This document shows positions 8,907 to 17,588 of a DNA stretch of 64,000 nucleotides, one piece after another. Origin of the DNA: Allomeiothermus silvanus DSM 9946 (GTDB lineage: Bacteria > Deinococcota > Deinococci > Deinococcales > Thermaceae); the NCBI RefSeq assembly GCF_000092125.1, contig NC_014212.1, positions 454,001 to 518,000 of the forward strand, written 5' to 3'. A program made the position numbers and the translations under genes. The notes under the pieces are model-generated. The model was not told where the DNA came from, ran no database searches, and worked only from the letters and a program-made list of their open reading frames with translations. Numbering within the stretch: the stretch's first letter is position 1; the number at the start of each line of letters is the position of its first letter.

Positions 8907-9707
8907 ATGAACCAGATTTCTTTTATCACCGCCAATTTCGTAGCGCGGCAGATCGGCTACCACCTGACCGAGGGCTGGATGCAGGGCGACACCGCTACCC
9001 AGAACTACTTCCGGCCTATCGAAACCTTTAGCGAGCGGCTGGATAGGATGCTGGCCGAGATTCGCCAGATGGGGTTTGGCGCGATTGATCTGTGGGGGGC
9101 GCACCTGAACTGGACCTGGGCTACCCCCGAGCACGTCGCCATCGCCAAGGACTCTCTCGCCCGGCATGGGTTGCGGGTGCTGAGCTTCGCCACCTGGGTG
9201 GGCTCATTGCAGGGGCTCGAGGGCACTTGCAAGCTGGCTCAGGCGATAGGGATCCCGCTGATTGCCGGAGGAGCTCCGCTCCTCAAAGAACAGCGCCAGG
9301 AAGTGGTGGCGATCCTCCAGCACTACGGGGTAAAGCTGGGCATCGAGAACCACCCCGAGAAGACCCCCGCCGAGGTGCTGGAACTTATCGGGGATGGGGC
9401 AGAGGGACACCTTGGGGCTGCCCCAGACACCGGTTGGTGGGCTACCCAGGCTTACCCGGCACCCCAGGCCTTGCGCGAACTCAGGGAGCATATCTTGACC
9501 ATCCACCTCAAGGACGTAAAAGCCGCCGGAGCCCACCAGACTTGCCGTTTCGGGCACGGGGTAGCCAACATCGAAGGCTGTGTGCGGGTCTTGCAAGAAA
9601 TCGGCTATACCGGCCCCCTCGGCATCGAGCACGAGCCCGAACAGGGCGACCCTACCGAGGACATCAAGGCCAGCCGGGCCATGCTTGAGGGCTGGCTGAG
9701 CAGCTAA
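8907..9707 (+). CDS. sugar phosphate isomerase/epimerase (xylose isomerase-like TIM barrel)
   Basis: A 266-residue AP-endonuclease-2/xylose-isomerase-like barrel. Likely metal ligands are E in GIENHPE (near residue 146), H in TIHLKD (near 196) and E in GIEHEPE (near 236). The ATG has GGAGG 7 bases upstream. It is the first gene of a two-gene unit with a Gfo/Idh/MocA dehydrogenase 39 bp downstream, a pairing common in catabolism of unusual sugars, inositols or keto-sugars. A LacI-type operator upstream suggests induction by a sugar. The exact substrate is unknown. Confidence 0.82.
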   Translation: MNQISFITANFVARQIGYHLTEGWMQGDTATQNYFRPIETFSERLDRMLAEIRQMGFGAIDLWGAHLNWTWATPEHVAIAKDSLARHGLRVLSFATWVGSLQGLEGTCKLAQAIGIPLIAGGAPLLKEQRQEVVAILQHYGVKLGIENHPEKTPAEVLELIGDGAEGHLGAAPDTGWWATQAYPAPQALRELREHILTIHLKDVKAAGAHQTCRFGHGVANIEGCVRVLQEIGYTGPLGIEHEPEQGDPTEDIKASRAMLEGWLSS

Positions 9708-9746
9708 ACATACGCAAAGCCTTCCGGTTTGACTGAAAGGAAAAGT

Positions 9747-10823
9747 ATGCCCCTCAAACTCGCCATTGTCGGTTGCGGAAACATCGCCGGGCCGTACAGC
9801 CAGGACATCAAAAAGCACCCCGAACTCGAGCTGATCGGCTTCTATGACCTAGATGCCAGGCGCTCCCAGGCCTTTGCCGCCGAGCACGGCGGGAAGGTGT
9901 ACGCATCGCTCGAGGCGCTTTTGGCCGATCCTGAGGTGGAGGTGGTGGTCAACCTGACCATCTTCGACGCCCACTACCGGGTGGTCAAAGCCGGGCTCGA
10001 GGCGGGGAAGCACGTCTATTCCGAGAAACCCCTGGCACTCAAATACCGCGAGGCGCAAGAACTGGTCGATCTCGCCAAGGCGAAGAACTTACGCTTGGCC
10101 TGCGCCCCTATCACCTTCTTGGGCGAGGCCCAGCAGACCGCGATGAAGCTCGTGCGCGACGGTAAACTCGGGGCTGTGCGGGCGGTCTACGCTGAGGTCA
10201 ACCACGGGCGCATCGAGTCCTGGCACCCCAACCCCGCCCCCTTCTACGCGGTGGGACCGATGCTCGACGTGGGGGTATATCCGCTGGCGTTGCTCACCGC
10301 ATTGTTCGGCCCGGCCAAGCGGCTCACCGCTTTCGCCACGACCCTTTATCCGCACCGCGTCACCAAGGAAGGTCAGCCCTTCACCATCGAGGCCCCCGAT
10401 TTTTACGTGGTCAACCTTGAGTTCCAGCAAGGCCCCTTGGTGCGGCTCACCGCCAACTTCTATGTCTCCGGCCAGACTCTCCAGGGTGAGGGGATCGAGT
10501 TCCATGGCGACCTGGGCTCGTTGCGCCTGCACAACTGGTTCGCGGCCAACAGCCTGCTCGAGTACGCCGATTTCAACCAGCCCTATGCGCCCATTCCGCC
10601 CCTGCGCCCCAGTGAGGTCGGGATTGACTGGGCCCGGGGTCTGGTGGACTACGCCCAGGCCATCCAAACCGGCAGGCCCCCGCGGGTCACCGGGGAGCAC
10701 GCCGCGCACGTGGTGGAGATCCTCGAGGCCACCAACCAGTCCGCCCGCACTCACCAGCCGGTGGAACTCACCTCGAGCTTTACCCCACCTGCCCTGATGG
10801 ATTGGGTGGATATCAAGGCTTAA
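9747..10823 (+). CDS. Gfo/Idh/MocA-family NAD(P)-dependent oxidoreductase
   Basis: A 358-residue dehydrogenase with an N-terminal Rossmann fold (AIVGCGNIAG), the conserved EKP motif (YSEKPLALK, near residue 95) that positions the cofactor and substrate, and the C-terminal alpha/beta substrate domain including DVGVYPL. The ATG at 9747 is preferred over an in-frame TTG at 9729 because GAAAGG lies 6 bases upstream of it. It is co-transcribed with the upstream isomerase and likely oxidises a sugar or cyclitol hydroxyl. No export signal. Confidence 0.88.
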   Translation: MPLKLAIVGCGNIAGPYSQDIKKHPELELIGFYDLDARRSQAFAAEHGGKVYASLEALLADPEVEVVVNLTIFDAHYRVVKAGLEAGKHVYSEKPLALKYREAQELVDLAKAKNLRLACAPITFLGEAQQTAMKLVRDGKLGAVRAVYAEVNHGRIESWHPNPAPFYAVGPMLDVGVYPLALLTALFGPAKRLTAFATTLYPHRVTKEGQPFTIEAPDFYVVNLEFQQGPLVRLTANFYVSGQTLQGEGIEFHGDLGSLRLHNWFAANSLLEYADFNQPYAPIPPLRPSEVGIDWARGLVDYAQAIQTGRPPRVTGEHAAHVVEILEATNQSARTHQPVELTSSFTPPALMDWVDIKA

Positions 10824-11143
10824 ACGGACCGCTTTATGGTGCTAGGGTCGTGGTTAATCGGCGGGCCGGGTTTTAGGGCGGCTACGAACGCTACCCGCCA
10901 GATAGCACTGTGTGCCAGAGCCCTACAAGGCAATTCCTAAGAGGATTCGGGCAGAGCCAGTTCGGGTAGCCCACCGGTGAGTCTATCGGTGTCTGGGCAT
11001 GTGAGAGACCCTGAAACATCCCTATCGCTCCCGGCTTGCCGCAGCGTGATAGGCGACTCCGCTAGCGCTATCCTCAGGAGGATAAACCATCTCACATCCT
11101 CCGCTCGGTGAGGTCTTTTGCCAGGAGAACCGGGGAGGAGTAA
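10824..11143. other. 320-bp intergenic stretch without recognisable gene
   Basis: I see no coding sequence, RNA gene or terminator that I can support. Given the IS-related deletion immediately to the right, it may be remnant sequence. Confidence 0.5.
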
Positions 11144-11642
11144 GAGGCTGTCGTAAAAGTCTACTATGCTTGAAGGGTGGCTTCTACACGTAGATTTTAC
11201 CCCAGCGACCTCTCGGATCAGGCTCGCTTTAGCGACCGCCAGGCGGAGTGGGTTTTCCTGGAACCCCTCATCCCCGCCCCCAAGCCGGGAGGCCGCCCTG
11301 CAAAAGTGCCTAGAAGGGAGATCGTCAACGCCATACTCTACGTCCTGAAAAACGGCATCCAGTGGCTGGAGGTGGTTGCCCATCCCCATGCGGGGGGTAT
11401 GGGTGAGGGAGGGGGAGCCACTTCCGGAGGTAGAGCGTGTGAAGGGGTTTAGGCCGTTGCCCAAGCGGTGGGTGGTGGAACGGACCTTTGCCTGGCTGGG
11501 GCGAAACCGACGGCTGGGAAAAGATTACGAGTACTATCCTGAGGTAACGGAAGCCTGGATGTATTTAGGCATGATACGCTTGTTGGTGAAGCGGCTGGCC
11601 AGGGCCGCGTAGCCTCCTGTGGAGGACTTTTACAACAGTTTC
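11144..11642 (+). mobile_element. internally deleted IS5-family element (IS427/IS1031-like)
   Basis: Terminal inverted repeats are visible: GAGGCTGTCGTAAAAGTC (11144-11161) and its imperfect complement GACTTTTACAACAGTTTC (11625-11642). The element is only ~500 bp, about 300-350 bp shorter than usual, because the middle of the transposase is missing. The flanks show TAA and TTA (both TNA) but not an identical duplication. It interrupts a response-regulator gene on its right. Confidence 0.8.
11177..11612 (+). pseudogene. IS5-family transposase, central part deleted
   Basis: The N-terminal DUF4096-type region (FLEPLIPAPKPGGRPAK, [14 protein letters not shown] pattern) is open from 11177 to about 11370. 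The C-terminal end of the DDE domain ([20 protein letters not shown], which holds the catalytic glutamate) is open in another frame up to 11612. The sequence encoding the two catalytic aspartates is missing. The join near 11376-11405 falls in a hairpin-like CCCATCCCC...GGGGGTATGGG, a plausible deletion hot spot. Inactive, but it could move if transposase is supplied in trans. Confidence 0.8.
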
Positions 11643-11978
11643 TTAGAACGTGCCCTCCGGGCAGGAGCCCTGGGGTATCTGCTCAAGGATTCTCCCGCGG
11701 AAAAACTCGCCGAGGCGGTGCGCAGCGTAATGCAGGGGCGGCGGGTGGTGGACCCTGAACTGGCCCTCGAGGCTTTGGCCGAGCCTAACCCTCTTTCCGA
11801 GCGTGAGCGGCAGATTCTCTTGCTGGCCGAGACCGGGCTTTCGAGCAAGGAGATCGCGGCTCGGCTCAACTTATCCGAAGGTACAGTACGCAACTACCTC
11901 TCCGAAGCCCTCTCCAAGCTAGGGGCAAAGAACCGGCTGGAGGGCTTACAGATAGCGCGGGCCAAGGGGTGGCTATAA
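11643..11978 (+). pseudogene. NarL/FixJ-type response regulator, 5' truncated by the IS element
   Basis: The remaining frame carries the last helix of a receiver domain (RALRAGALGYLLKDSPAEKLAEAV) and a complete LuxR-type HTH (LSERERQILLLAETGLSSKEIAARLN). The phospho-accepting aspartate and most of the receiver are gone, and no matching 5' fragment exists left of the IS. The resemblance is closest to DesR-like regulators. A GTG inside the IS right end (11619) is in frame and could start a 119-residue protein, so a constitutive DNA-binding fragment is possible. Confidence 0.75.
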
Positions 11979-11979
11979 T
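11974..11979 (+). promoter_or_regulatory. putative -10 box of the DinB-like gene
   Basis: A consensus TATAAT overlaps the stop of the truncated regulator and lies 18 bases before the ATG at 11998. The -35 region is weak. Confidence 0.4.
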
Positions 11980-11997
11980 GTGCGGTATATTCCCCTC

Positions 11998-12456
11998 ATG
12001 GACACAACGGCCCTTCTTTCCTGGCTTGAAACCCAGCCCTCTGCGCTTACGCTGATCCTCAAGGCCCCGCCCGAAGCCCTGGATGCCCACCCAATCCCCG
12101 AGAAGTGGTCGGCCCGGCAGAACCTGGCCCATCTGGGGCGTTTTCATCAGGTCTTTTTGGCTCGCCTCGAGCAGATCCTAACCGTAGACAACCCCCACCT
12201 GGTGAGCCGCACCCCCGAGAACGACCCCGATCTGGCCGCCTGGATGGAACTTCCGGTGCCAGAGATCATCGCCCGGATGAAGGGCTTGCGCTCCCAAATC
12301 GTCCAGCGCTTGCGCGACCTCCCCGAGGAAAAATGGGCCCGTACTGGCGTCCATCCCCTTTTTGGTCCGATGGATATCGGGGAGCTGCTCGAGCATTTCC
12401 TAGTCCACGAGGGGCACCACCTCTACGTGGCCCTGCAGCGCTCGAGGGGGCACTGA
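11998..12456 (+). CDS. DinB-like four-helix-bundle protein
   Basis: A 152-residue protein of the DinB/DUF664 superfamily. The metal-binding histidines are placed as in the family: H in NLAHLGRFHQ (near residue 45) and the HxxxH pattern in LVHEGHHLY near the C-terminus. Members are putative metal-dependent hydrolases or thiol transferases; the substrate here is unknown. ATG at 11998 was chosen over an upstream GTG (11980) because the latter overlaps the TATAAT box. Confidence 0.75.
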   Translation: MDTTALLSWLETQPSALTLILKAPPEALDAHPIPEKWSARQNLAHLGRFHQVFLARLEQILTVDNPHLVSRTPENDPDLAAWMELPVPEIIARMKGLRSQIVQRLRDLPEEKWARTGVHPLFGPMDIGELLEHFLVHEGHHLYVALQRSRGH

Positions 12457-12513
12457 GTTACAGCTTGTCCGATGGCTGATCTTTAGGTTGGCACGTGGAG
12501 ACACGTAGACGAT

Positions 12514-12942
12514 CTAGGGCCGGTTCACCTTTTCCTTGACCGGTAGCAGCTTTAGCTGTTCGGGGGTAGGGGTGACGAGGGCCTTAAAGGACCACAGCAC
12601 CAGATTCTCATGGGTGGTCAGGGCCAAATACCCCTGCTTAGGCAGGGGTTTGAGGGCTACGATGTGAAAGCGCATTCCCCCAGCCTTCAAGTACATGGGT
12701 CCGGGCTGCCAGCCTTGGGTCTGGATACGGTTCACGATGAAGAACCCGCCCACTACCCAAATCTTGCCGGTGCCGATGAGTGCTTCTAGCTCGGTAGGAA
12801 GCTTGCGCCGCCGGGCAGTCATGCCGATGCGGGGTGCTTCCCCCTCGCGCTGGCGGCGGTCGGGGTAGGCTTCGGTGATGGCGCCCTCGAGCACGTCGAG
12901 GGCTTTGCCCGGTCCCTGAATGGTGGCTCCAGCCAAATCCAT
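12514..12942 (-). CDS. hypothetical protein, 142 aa
   Basis: An open frame on the minus strand with the ATG at 12940-12942. The sequence has mixed alpha/beta character (GKIWVVGGFFIVNRI, MRFHIVALKPLPKQGYLALTTHENLVLWSF) and no signal or membrane segment. I recognise no family. It is isolated between a DinB-like gene (convergent) and an SDR gene. Codon usage looks like that of its neighbours and no better frame covers the region. Confidence 0.55.
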   Translation of the reverse strand: MDLAGATIQGPGKALDVLEGAITEAYPDRRQREGEAPRIGMTARRRKLPTELEALIGTGKIWVVGGFFIVNRIQTQGWQPGPMYLKAGGMRFHIVALKPLPKQGYLALTTHENLVLWSFKALVTPTPEQLKLLPVKEKVNRP

Positions 12943-13078
12943 GCGTTGCCTTAATTCTATACGTCAGGATAGGCTGCCGGTGTGCATCTGTCCGGTATAT
13001 CGGGGTTCCCACAAACCCTTAGCGGGGGTGGCAACCGTTTTGTACGTCCCGGCTGGGCTAGGCATTCGTGGTGCCGCC

Positions 13079-13855
13079 CTATATCGCCGAGATGCCTCCG
13101 TCTACCGCGATCACCTGCCCGGTAATGTACGCCGAGGCATCGGAGGCAAGCAAGACAGCCACACCCTTGAGGTCTTCCGGGCCGCCCAGGCGACCCATCG
13201 GGACGAATTGCAAGATCCGTTCCCCCGCCATCTCGAGGGTGCCCCGGGTCATCTTGGTGGGGAAGTAGCCGGGCGCGATGGCATTCACGGTGACTCCCTG
13301 CGGGGCCCATTCCGCCGCCAGGGCCCGGGTGAAGTTCACCAATCCGCCCTTGGAGGTGTTGTAGGCCAGGGTGGCCATCATCTGCGGGTGGTTGCCCTGC
13401 AACCCCGCCACCGAGGCCACGTTCAAGATGCGCCCATATTTGCGCGGCAGCATGGAGAGCTTTCCTACCGCTTGGGTGAGCAGGAAAACCCCACGCAGGT
13501 TGAGGTGCATTACCTTGTCCCACGCTTCCAGGGGGTGTTCCACAGTGGGAGCCCCCCAGGTAGCCCCGGCGTTATTGACCAGGATGTCCACCTGGCCCCA
13601 CCGCTCCAGGACTTGCCGCACCAAAGGCTCGGCGGCCTCGGGGCGGCTCAGGTCGGCGGGAATGACTAGGGTCTCGACCCCCAGGCTATGTAGCTGCGCG
13701 GCGGCTTGGTTTAAGTCTTCCGCTTTGCGCGAGGTAAGGGCGACTTTGGCCCCCATCTCTCCTAGGGCTTCCGCGATCTGCAAGCCCAGCCCCCTCGAGC
13801 CTCCCGTCACTAGCGCTACCTTACCGCCCAAGTTAAATAGTTCTTTCACGCCCAT
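13079..13855 (-). CDS. short-chain dehydrogenase/reductase (gluconate 5-dehydrogenase-like)
   Basis: A 258-residue classical SDR. The cofactor loop TGGSRGLG is at residues 17-24, NNAG near 94, the catalytic Ser in NVASVAG, and YNTSK (YxxxK) near 163, followed by the PGYFPTKMT segment. The sequence around the active site resembles gluconate 5-dehydrogenases and 3-oxoacyl reductases. TSRK after the second strand suggests NADP preference (inference). It is transcribed alone. Confidence 0.88.
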   Translation of the reverse strand: MGVKELFNLGGKVALVTGGSRGLGLQIAEALGEMGAKVALTSRKAEDLNQAAAQLHSLGVETLVIPADLSRPEAAEPLVRQVLERWGQVDILVNNAGATWGAPTVEHPLEAWDKVMHLNLRGVFLLTQAVGKLSMLPRKYGRILNVASVAGLQGNHPQMMATLAYNTSKGGLVNFTRALAAEWAPQGVTVNAIAPGYFPTKMTRGTLEMAGERILQFVPMGRLGGPEDLKGVAVLLASDASAYITGQVIAVDGGISAI

Positions 13856-13916
13856 GCCCCCAGCTTAAAGCTCGAGCCCCGGATTCCACCAGGGCTCGAA
13901 GGGAGGCCAAAGAACT

Positions 13917-15251
13917 CTAGGCGTATGCCGGCTGGCGTTCCCCCGTCGGTAGCGCTTGGGGGAGGGCTCGAGCGGCTAGGATCTCCCGAGCAGCCCGTCG
14001 CCCGCTGGCGTAGGCCCCGTGGACGGTAGCGGCCCAGGCGTTTGAGGCGGTGTGCTCTCCGGCGAAGAAAAGCCGGTTGGCTACCGGTTTGGCCAGGATG
14101 GCCCGTGCGCCGGAGGCCCCCACGCTGGCTTTGCTGTAGGCTCCCAGCGCGAAGGGATCGTCCCGCCAATGGGCCAGATGGGCTTTGCTGGGGGTCAGGT
14201 GGGGTTGGCCCAAGGCCTGGCGTAAGGTCTCGAGGCCCCTGCGCAAGGCCTGTTCCGGGGGCAGCCGTAGGAGTTCGCGGGCCTTGGGGCCGGTAGCTAG
14301 CGAGGTCAGGATCTCGATGGCTACGCCGTGGCCGCGCGAGCTGCTCCACCACTCGTCGGGGTTCGCCCCAGGCACATAGAGTTCGTTGATGCCGGGGGGG
14401 AAGATCGGGTGGTCAAAGTGGTAAAAGAGCTTTACCGCGTCGGCCACCCCCAATAGTGCGAGGGCCTCGAGCTTCTCCGGGGGCAACTCGGGTATAAAGC
14501 GCACCTGTTGGGCTTTGAGGACGCCTAAGGGCAAGGTGATCACCGCCTGATCCGCGCAGTAGACCCGTCCGTCGGTGCTGATGGCTTTCACCCCAAAGGC
14601 TCCCCACTCGACCACTTCCACCCTAACCCCCAGCCGAATGTCCAGCGGGGAGAGCGTTGTACTCCCGGCGGCCCCGTTGGAGGCCAGACCGGCTAACTTT
14701 ATCGCTAGTTAGTCATAGCCGTCGAGGATGCGGTAGTCCCCTTCCTCGGCAGACTTGTCGCGAAGGAACTCGAGCGCGGCCTTAGCGCTCAAGACCTCCG
14801 GCTGGTCGAAATCGGAGATGTACTCTTGCAGCTTGTAGGGGATCCGATGGCCGCTGAGCCCATTGCGCTCGAGGTACTCCGCCAGCGACTCCTCCCCTAA
14901 AGCCTCAGGCCAGGATACTGACCGGATGTCGGAAAAGCACCTGTGCTGGCACCCCACCTCCGCTACCGAGCGCAAACGCCCATCCGGCAGGCGCACCAAA
15001 GTGTCTTCCTGCTGGTTGATGGGGTGGGTTTTGAGCTGGAAGTCCTGGGCTAGGGTCCAGGTGGGAACCTGCGAGGAGTGGATGAACTCGGCTCCTAGTT
15101 CAATAGGTACAGCGGCAAAGCTGCGGTTGGTGTGGATGCGTCCTCCGACGCGGTCGCGGGCCTCGAGTACGGTGACTTGATGGTTCGCTTTCTTTAGGTC
15201 TTGGGCGGCGGCTAAACCCGCCATACCGGCTCCTAGGACAAGCGTTTTCAT
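13917..15251 (-). pseudogene. flavin-containing amine oxidase, interrupted by an in-frame stop
   Basis: The first 180 codons (15251 to 14712) encode the FAD-binding domain ([25 protein letters not shown]) and stop at TAA (14709-14711) right after DGYD. The same frame resumes without shift as LAIKLAGLASNG and continues to the C-terminal FAD motif (LFFAGEHTA) and stop at 13917. In homologues this position is GYDRL, so one codon has become a stop. Either the gene is dead or it gives two fragments; an assembly error is possible. When intact it would deaminate amines to aldehyde, ammonia and H2O2. Confidence 0.85.
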
Positions 15252-15534
15252 TGAACACCTTTTTTACACTGCTTCTGACCTTTCTCCCGAGAATTGTTGT
15301 GGATGCTCGGGCATCACCCTGCCGACTGGAGTGCTCCATCGTGCCGTGGCATACGGCATGGTGGCAGTTCGTCGAGTTCGCGCTTCGAAGCGCCTAGCAT
15401 TGCGCCAGTGCTGGCGCGCCTACAGTTGGGGTATTCCTCCTATCGGGTGCTGGATTCCCCAGGCGCCCTGGGGTATTCCCATTGTAGCCAAAGAAAGAGG
15501 CCAAAGGGAGACATAAGCCGCTGTTGCCACTGGC
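15252..15534. other. 283-bp palindrome-rich intergenic region
   Basis: No gene is seen. Several short inverted repeats occur (CGCCAGTGCTGGCG near 15405; TTCCCCAGG/CCTGGGG near 15457), possibly an old repeat element. I cannot assign it. Confidence 0.4.
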
Positions 15535-16512
15535 CTAGGCGTTGACGTCTACCACTACCCGTCCCCGGATCCGCCCCTGCAGGATCTCTTGGGCCAGACG
15601 GGGCACTTCGGCCAGCGGAGCAATGTGTAGGGTCTTTTCCAGCTTCTCCCTGGGCAGATCCCGCGCCAGCCGCTCCCAGGCGACGAGCCGTTTTTCCTTC
15701 GGACACATCACCGATTCGATCCCCAAGAGGTTCACCCCACGCAGGATGAAAGGGAAGACCGTGGTCTCGAGCGCAGGGCCCGCTGCGTTGCCACAAGCCG
15801 CCACGCTGCCGCCGTAGGCGGTTTGGGCCAGCACTTTGGCTAGGATTTCCCCGCCTACCGTATCCACCCCCCCGGCCCAGCGCTCAGACTCGAGGAGCTT
15901 AGCCGGGGCCGCCAGCTCAGCACGCTCGATGATGCTCGTAGCCCCTAGCGCCCTCAGGTACTCGTAGGCGTCTTTCCGGCCAGTGGAGGCGGCCACCTTG
16001 TAGCCCTGCTGGGCCAGCAAGGCTACAGCTATACTCCCCACCCCGCCCGCTGCCCCGCTTACCAGCACCTCGCGTTCCCGGGAGAGGCGGTGCTCCTCCA
16101 GCGCCATCACCGCCAGCATTGCCGTAAACCCCGCCGTGCCGATACCCATGGCCTGCAGTGGGCTCATCCCTGGGGGTAGCGGCACCAGCCACTCGGCTTT
16201 CACCCGGGCCATCTGGGCCATCCCGCCCCAGTGGACCTCCCCTACCCTCCATCCGGTGAGGAGCACCCGGTCCCCCGGTTGGTACTCCGGCGAGGCCGAC
16301 TCCACTACCGTCCCGGCGAAATCAATGCCCGGAACCATCGGGTAGCTGCGGATCACCTTGGCCTGATTGGTGATGGCCAGGCCATCCTTGAAGTTGAGGC
16401 TGGAGTACTCCACCCGCACCTGCACGTCTCCGGCGGGGAGTTCGGCCTCGTCGATCTCGCGGATGTGTGGCTGGCCTTCGGCCTCGAGGATCAGGGCTTT
16501 GAACGTTGCCAT
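15535..16512 (-). CDS. AcuI/YhdH-type NADPH-dependent acryloyl-CoA reductase
   Basis: A 325-residue zinc-free medium-chain dehydrogenase. Family marks are SSLNFKDGLA (near residue 38), PGIDFAGTV, the GDRVLLTGW segment, the nucleotide-binding loop SGAAGGVGS (near 150) and the conserved STGR for the NADPH phosphate. YhdH/AcuI proteins reduce acryloyl-CoA to propionyl-CoA; the length and motif order fit. It is monocistronic; the next gene upstream (16536-17048) is 23 bp away on the same strand and may be co-transcribed. Confidence 0.88.
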   Translation of the reverse strand: MATFKALILEAEGQPHIREIDEAELPAGDVQVRVEYSSLNFKDGLAITNQAKVIRSYPMVPGIDFAGTVVESASPEYQPGDRVLLTGWRVGEVHWGGMAQMARVKAEWLVPLPPGMSPLQAMGIGTAGFTAMLAVMALEEHRLSREREVLVSGAAGGVGSIAVALLAQQGYKVAASTGRKDAYEYLRALGATSIIERAELAAPAKLLESERWAGGVDTVGGEILAKVLAQTAYGGSVAACGNAAGPALETTVFPFILRGVNLLGIESVMCPKEKRLVAWERLARDLPREKLEKTLHIAPLAEVPRLAQEILQGRIRGRVVVDVNA

Positions 16513-16535
16513 ACCGTTACTTTACCGGCTCGAGC

Positions 16536-17048
16536 CTACCTGTACTCGGCGGGCGCTGGCAGTCCCAGAAGCCGGGCGATCTCGGCGTGGCGCTTTTGCT
16601 CTTGTAAGAAGCCCAGACCGCGCTTGCGGTAGATCCACGATTTGAGCGCGCGGGCGTTCTCGGGATGACCGAATAGCTGGGCCAGCCGCTCGATGTCTCC
16701 CGCTTCGGGTTTTACCGTTTCGCTCACGTACGAGCAGACCGGGCAGCCCAAATACATGGGGTTGGAGTCGTAGGCGAAGATTGGTTCTCCCCGGTCGTAG
16801 ACCCAGAACAACAGCAGGTCGTCCTCGAGGTTCATCACCGCCAAAGCCAAGGTCTCGAGCTTGCGCGAGAGTTCTTCGGCCAGCGGAACGATCTCGTCTT
16901 GCTGGGCGTAGTAGGTCTCAAAAGTGGGGGGAGGGAGGGTGACCACCGAGTAGCCGTCCGTGCTCGAGACGGCTTCGCTACGCCCTCCCAGAACCTCGCG
17001 CACGGCCTGGGGGTGTACTTCCTGAAGGTAAATCTGGCGGTAACTCAT
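16536..17048 (-). CDS. hypothetical protein, 170 aa
   Basis: A soluble protein with no signal peptide. It contains a CPVCS pair (near residue 102), which could bind metal if completed by another ligand, and a basic, helical C-terminus (SWIYRKRGLGFLQEQKRHAEIARLLGL). I recognise no family. Its start overlaps the frameshifted end of the upstream VOC gene by 4 bp; in the ancestral frame the two genes would be 52 bp apart. Same strand as the AcuI-like gene. Confidence 0.6.
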   Translation of the reverse strand: MSYRQIYLQEVHPQAVREVLGGRSEAVSSTDGYSVVTLPPPTFETYYAQQDEIVPLAEELSRKLETLALAVMNLEDDLLLFWVYDRGEPIFAYDSNPMYLGCPVCSYVSETVKPEAGDIERLAQLFGHPENARALKSWIYRKRGLGFLQEQKRHAEIARLLGLPAPAEYR

Positions 17049-17482
17049 CCCCTAAAGCTTAGACCCGCCGCAACATCATGGGGTGAGCTGGCTGAAGCTT
17101 TTAGAGGGGGGCGAACAGGTCCACGGTATGGCCCGTCGGGGTCCTTGACTTGGGCGTAGCGCTGGCCCCAGAAGGCGTCCCAGGGTTCTTTATGGCTTTG
17201 GTAACCAGCCCCTACTAACTCGGCGTACTTGGCGTTCACCTCGGCGGGGCTGTCGCAGAGGTAGGCCCCGGCGTGTGCAGGGTGAAGTTTATAGCCGGGG
17301 TCGAAGCTCCGCATCACCTCCAGGGTGTCCCAAGCAAAGCGCAGCCCGCCTGACAAGCTCACCTCGACGTGCCCCTCCCGGTCGGCTTCTGCCGGAAGGT
17401 CAAATCCCAGACGGCGGTAAAAGTCCAGCGAAGCTTTCATGTCCCGCACCACCAGCCCCACCAGATCGAGTCGAATCCCCAT
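17045..17482 (-). CDS. VOC-superfamily (glyoxalase/bleomycin-resistance-like) protein with frameshifted C-terminus
   Basis: 145 residues: a vicinal-oxygen-chelate fold (LVGLVVRDMKASLDFYRRLGF) ending at VKDPDG. After this the current frame gives an unrelated tail. Shifting by one base restores HTVDLFAPL and a stop at 17101-17103, the canonical end of this family. An extra C in the GGGCC near 17131 therefore extends the protein by 20 residues and into the next gene. VOC proteins of this kind often bind antibiotics or act on small electrophiles; no substrate is assigned. It may be functional, because the lost strand is terminal. Confidence 0.75.
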   Translation of the reverse strand: MGIRLDLVGLVVRDMKASLDFYRRLGFDLPAEADREGHVEVSLSGGLRFAWDTLEVMRSFDPGYKLHPAHAGAYLCDSPAEVNAKYAELVGAGYQSHKEPWDAFWGQRYAQVKDPDGPYRGPVRPPLKASASSPHDVAAGLSFRG

Positions 17483-17539
17483 AAATACCCCCTTTGATTA
17501 CGCTATTAACATACACCTCGAGCCGGGAGGGGTCAAATC

Positions 17540-17565
17540 AAAAACCCTCCCCGCTTCGGGGAGGG
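17540..17565 (-). terminator. Rho-independent terminator of the fbc operon
   Basis: On the minus strand a 9-bp stem (CCCTCCCCG/CGGGGAGGG) with a short loop is followed by TTTTTGATTT. It lies 24 bases after the fbcB stop codon. Confidence 0.85.
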
Positions 17566-17588
17566 TGAGGCCCTAGGTTCTCGGGACA

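Noticed and set aside
10937-11464. 175-codon minus-strand frame upstream of and through the IS5 element
   Set aside because: It crosses an inverted repeat and the transposase in antisense and shows no family features.
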